The notes below the pieces were generated by a model, which worked only from the letters and a program-made list of their open reading frames with translations, searched no databases and was not told where the DNA came from. The position numbers and the translations under genes are program-made. A stretch of DNA of 64,000 nt. It comes from Styela clava (lineage: Eukaryota; Chordata; Ascidiacea; Stolidobranchia; Styelidae). The stretch covers positions 12,090,001 through 12,154,000 of the forward strand of contig NC_135250.1 in assembly GCF_964204865.1 (NCBI RefSeq). Direction: 5' to 3'. Positions 59,873 to 64,000 of the stretch are shown in pieces. The stretch's first letter is position 1; every line of letters starts with the position of its first letter.

Positions 59873-60731
59873 TGATAATAATATGTGTTCTCAAATTTTT
59901 CAGTTACAGCATCCTCAACTCCTTATAGAAGGTGTTCTCGTTTGCAGGTAAAACTGCTAGAGAATTGAGGCCAGGCTCAATAGGCAAACGCGTGAAAACC
60001 CTTTCAAGGAAACTGCTGATTTTTGAATGCATTAATTAGGAAAAAGTGGTTACATTTTACTCGCGCTTCTCTAAATGTACACCGATTTTCTTTTATTTAC
60101 ATGTACAAGTATATATGTAAAAATTCATTGCACATTTTTTTTCGTATAATTCGATTTGGTAACTGTTATATCATTAAGCAAAAACCGCAGTGACCGGTAC
60201 GCCATATTTCTTCATAACCGCTCGATCATTCTTTGGGTTCCGCACTTAAAATATTGTTTTGTAATAGGTAACCAATTATATATAGATTACAGTTTTCGAT
60301 GAGGTCAATGTACCGAGAGGTACCTAAAATCATGTTGAAATCTCTCTTGTAATAAGAGGTCGACGGTAATATATATATTTAATGTGGAATTGTCACGCTT
60401 TTCAGCGTTTTGTCCCGCCGTCCCGATAAGTCAACTAAAAGTCCCGCTTTTCCAGCATAATACAAAAGCATGTTCTCGTTACTGTTGTTTCTGTGTAGCG
60501 CAGCGCTAGCCTACTTACTGAAGGTGAATGCGTTCGTTTCCCGCTGATTCCCATTGATGGCAGACGTATCGCATGTAAAACCAATACTAATTAGTCTAAA
60601 TTCGAATTATTTGTACCGGTTTCGTTAACGTCAATTTCTTCCTATATTTCGAACTGAACCCGATATTTGGACAGAGAATATGCGCATGAAATTTCGATAA
60701 CAATATGGTCAATAAAGACAGCTTTAAATGT
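59873..60731. other. Intergenic, no gene seen
   Basis: No gene. A GTCCCGCCGTCCCGATAAG segment near 60410 looks like repeat sequence, but no partner or ends were found. Confidence 0.4.
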
Positions 60732-60739
60732 AGGCCTAT

Positions 60740-61759
60740 TAATGATGGGACGAGTCCGGCATTACTGAGATTCGACGAATCCGAGTAATAGGTCAAGGAC
60801 TCGAATCGAATCCTCCGAGTCCGTGACGTCACAATGTAAAAGTAGAAAAACACGTTTTTGACCATACTACAGCATCGCGCGCTTACAAACATACGTCGTA
60901 GCTCATATTTTTTTCCCTAATGGTTCCGCAGATAGCTGTTGAATCAATTTAAAAATATATTTTTCTTCTTTTTTGGCGGCCATAATACAAACGTAAACGA
61001 GGGTCAATGTGTGCTTTGGCTGTGAACCTGATTTCCAGCCCACCACCTTGCATCAATTCTGGGCGGCTATTTAGAAATTCTTACATGGCAATATGAAAAA
61101 TCAAAAGCTTTTGACTACAATGCTTTCCCATAATTCCAGATATTTCTAGCCTTAAATTTACTATGTCGCGTGCGCAAATGGTAGAGAGATGCCACTCGTC
61201 GTCAATACAATTGCAATTTAGTGGTTCATGTAAACGTTCTAAAACGCTCCATGCTTTCCATTGCTCATTTTTAGAGAAAGAATTGCACGTAATAAACTCG
61301 ATTTAGAAGATGTATTGATGGGATTCCCCCTTGGGTTGATCCTGCGCATGTTTCATATTTATTCATGCGAATCGAAAACTCAAAAATATTGCGCTAACGC
61401 ATATTTTATTGTGTACCACGTCCACGTGTATACTAAAAAGGATAGATAGTTTGAAGGCGACTGGCGCATCATTGTTATAAGCTATCAATAATTTTTAACT
61501 TGCGTTATATTATCTGGATATACGTCGTCGTTTTTATTAGGAGTGTTTATAATACACACGAGTGATATTGTTACATATCTAACCTTGAATTTCAACTAGT
61601 TAAGGTATGTAGTGAGATTTATAGGGGTAAAAGTACAAACATAGGCGTAAATTAGTAAAAACATAATTGATTATGGACTCGGTAAAAACGATGTGGACTC
61701 GAAATCGAATCAGAGTCCAAAAAATGCCTGGATTCGACTCGAATCCCGGCCCATTCCTA
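60740..61759. mobile_element. 1.0-kb DNA transposon with exact 8-bp target duplication
   Basis: Flanked by the identical 8-mer AGGCCTAT (60732-60739 and 61760-61767). Ends TAATGATGGG and CCCATTCCTA form an imperfect inverted repeat (7 of 10). Both subterminal zones are packed with GACTCG/CGAGTC words in opposite orientations. The longest frame inside (61261-61449) shows no transposase motif, so it is probably non-autonomous. Confidence 0.75.
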
Positions 61760-61767
61760 AGGCCTAT

Positions 61768-63710
61768 GTAGTAAAATCGGAAAGTGTGAAGTTATAAAAT
61801 CACAGCTAAGGGGTCGTTGTCTTTCTAAGCGTCCCGATTTGAAGTCACAAAAATGTGGTAATCCTAATTATATATATCAGGGGTCGGCAACCTTTTATCG
61901 CTAGCGAGCCTAAATGGAGGGTTGCAAGTCTCGGCGGGCCGCACATATTCTTAGAAAGTCCAAAACCGAACGAATGGCCGATGACTCACAATTTTTCGCA
62001 CAGATCAGAGGTTGAAAGTTTAAACTCGTCAACTCAACACAGTCGTCTTACTTGAAGTAAAAAAAAATTAACAATTGACATTTAATGGAACACTTTTTGC
62101 TGCATCACACTTCGCACGTTTTCGACATCAGGCGGCACACTTGGATGAAGCCAAGATTAGAACATTTTCTGAATGAGAATCACTAACCTGATTCAGATAA
62201 ATTGCGCATCGAGTGGTCACTAGAACTAGATGGTTAAATAAACAAATGCCCGCTTGTCCTTTTAAACCGGGGATCACCAAACTACGGCCCGCCGAGTCCT
62301 TTCATCCTGCCAGCGATAACCGAAAAATGGCGATTTTTTCGACTTCCTTGTTCATTTCGTAACATTGGCCAATCAGCAAGTTGCAAAAAGTGACGTGACA
62401 ATAGACCCTTTCGCATCCACTCAGACACTTTTGCACTCGGATAGTTTTTCAGTCGTGGTTATAAAAACAATAGCCTACTTCATTTTCACGATTTTGGAAG
62501 CTATTTGTCAGTTTTTGCTCGCGATTCCGAAATTTAAGTATGAATCAAATAAGTCAATCATCATTTTACCTCTTTAGGAGTTGTAGTTTAATTGCAGTAA
62601 TCAAAAATTGTCTAGAAATAGCTGAGATAAAACAGGCTAAAATTCACTAATATTCGATTGATATTTTTCTTCATAATTACGATGTACCATTCAAAATCTC
62701 AATATAAAATATTGGCAGCAAAAATAGCCAAATCAGTTGCTATAGTTTGGTATAAATAGCTGAAAACGGGTCAAAATGCTGTTCCCGTTTCTACACGCGG
62801 GATGGGGCGAACATGGCTCAGATGGAATGAAGCAGATGCTGTAAACATGCCTCACGAATTTCGGTTTTAAAGTTTACATGGCACGCGTGCATTCTACACG
62901 AAGTAATAGGCGATTGGACAATAAATACGCTTGTTCTTACTTCCTTAAGGGGTTCGACAGTTATCCAAAGTGCCAAAAACAAGTCGAATCCGCGATTATA
63001 GACTTCCTTGTTTATTTCTACAACAGTGGATAGATAATCGATCAGTTGTTAGTGTTGACGCAGCAATTAAACTTTCAACTAGGGATGGGCAATGTAGAAT
63101 AATTTACTATTCTAGAATAGTTAAATCGAATCCAGAATCCTATTCTATTTTCATACTTATTCAAATAGTGGGAATTTCTACATTGCTGGATTTAGATGGT
63201 AAAAAATTGCAAATGTATTACTTACTATAAATGTATTATCTATTTGGAAATGTCCTGAACATTGGATTTCATTTGATACTAAACAGGCAGTTCCCAGGAC
63301 AATAAAATTTAGGAATATTACAATATTTTTTGCCTTCAATTGTTCCAAATGTATGTGATCCCTAAATATTGATATGCTAAATTAAGAAACGCTTTACACA
63401 CTTCAATAGTAAGCGGTTAAATACAAAATATACATGAAACGGCGTTAAATCATTATTAATGTAAGTCTGCCGAGTATACTAAAACATACCCGCTGAGAAT
63501 TAATTAGATGCTGAACCAGCATGTGGCCACTGCAACCTATGCGCCGTTGTAAAATATTAAATTTAACCACTATTAATTAAAATCAACCTTCTATTCTGTG
63601 AGAGCAAGACACGTAAAACCAAGTTCCCGTAAACGCGATTTTGTACTTAGTTATTAGGTAATAACATCTGAAGACGAACTCATTTTCTATGATTATCGTT
63701 ACATATCATT
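61768..63710. other. Repeat-rich intergenic sequence, no gene seen
   Basis: CAGGGGTCGGCAACC at 61878 starts a hAT-like fragment. Its later part (GTTTTCGACATCA, TTGGATGAAGCC, about 62090-62180) matches 25440-25520. A further hAT-like end (GGGGATCACCAAACTACGGC) lies at about 62270. No complete element could be bounded and no exon was recognised. Confidence 0.45.
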
Positions 63711-64000
63711 ATCTACCCAGACTTGGCCCTACTCAAATTCAATACGTCACTATCTTCGCCAGATGCGGCAACTTTTTTCAAAATTCATCGGCGACTAAAA
63801 TACTACAGACTTTCGATCAAACGTGCGTCTATCTTGAACGATAGAAATGTTATTATTAATTATTATCTACCCAGACTTAGCCCTACTCAAATTCAATACG
63901 TCACTATCTTCGCCAGATGCGGCAACTTTTTTCAAAATTTATCGGCGACTAAAATACTATAGACACTCGATCAAACGTGCGTCTATCTTGAACGATAGAA
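63711..64000. repeat. Direct repeat, 154-bp period, running off the window
   Basis: Two copies of a 136-bp segment (63711-63846 and 63865-64000) begin ATCTACCCAGACTT and end TCTTGAACGATAGAA, differing at only a few positions. They are separated by 18 bases. The second copy ends exactly at the window edge, so this may be the start of a longer satellite array. Confidence 0.88.

Overview
This is a eukaryotic, intron-containing, AT-rich window from an animal genome with no prokaryotic features. Genes have short introns (about 0.1-0.7 kb in most cases) and lie among many non-autonomous hAT-type DNA elements, a tRNA-derived SINE family and a non-LTR retrotransposon. A DM-domain gene, a VMAC-like coiled-coil gene and a Kelch-like gene point to an invertebrate deuterostome. 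An ascidian tunicate is my best guess, but this is inference from gene content and genome style, not proof.

Six protein-coding genes can be assembled from exons whose splice sites and phases agree. (1) 1917-4825 (+): an unrecognised 563-aa, mostly disordered protein in four exons, one intron being GC-AG. (2) 6800-13242 (+): a 13-exon BTB-BACK-Kelch protein (901 aa, or 887 aa if the last intron is retained). (3) 15291-17435 (-): a three-exon, 248-aa coiled-coil protein resembling vertebrate VMAC. (4) 28967-32532 (-): a secreted 265-aa cysteine-rich protein with four tandem domains, each on one phase-1 exon. (5) 39569-41440 (+): a 422-aa DM-domain (Dmrt) transcription factor in three exons, ending in an eh1-like motif. 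(6) 55184-56494 (+): an intronless, intact 436-aa adenosylhomocysteinase.

The rest is mostly repeats. Five hAT-like or similar elements have inverted ends and exact or near-exact 8-bp target duplications (936-1242, 12683-12977, 19885-20359, 57469-57965, 58071-58526). A longer one is at 60740-61759 and a weaker one at 5840-6130. A CR1/L2-style LINE occupies about 20522-25005, with an intact 700-codon reverse transcriptase frame but a broken endonuclease. A roughly 240-bp family, here called 'A', carries a CRE-like TGACGTCA and recurs at least nine times, including a head-to-tail dimer at 27.8-28.3 kb. It also frames a duplicated composite array at 51.6-54.1 kb. The window ends in a direct repeat with a 154-bp period.

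The genes do not form a common pathway. The observations most worth a second look are an inverted 185-bp copy of a Kelch exon/intron junction inside intron 1 of the same gene, the two possible C-termini of the Kelch gene, the four-domain secreted gene, and the composite A/B/C repeat array. The long stretches around Dmrt (32.5-39.5 kb and 41.4-51.6 kb) show no genes I can support.
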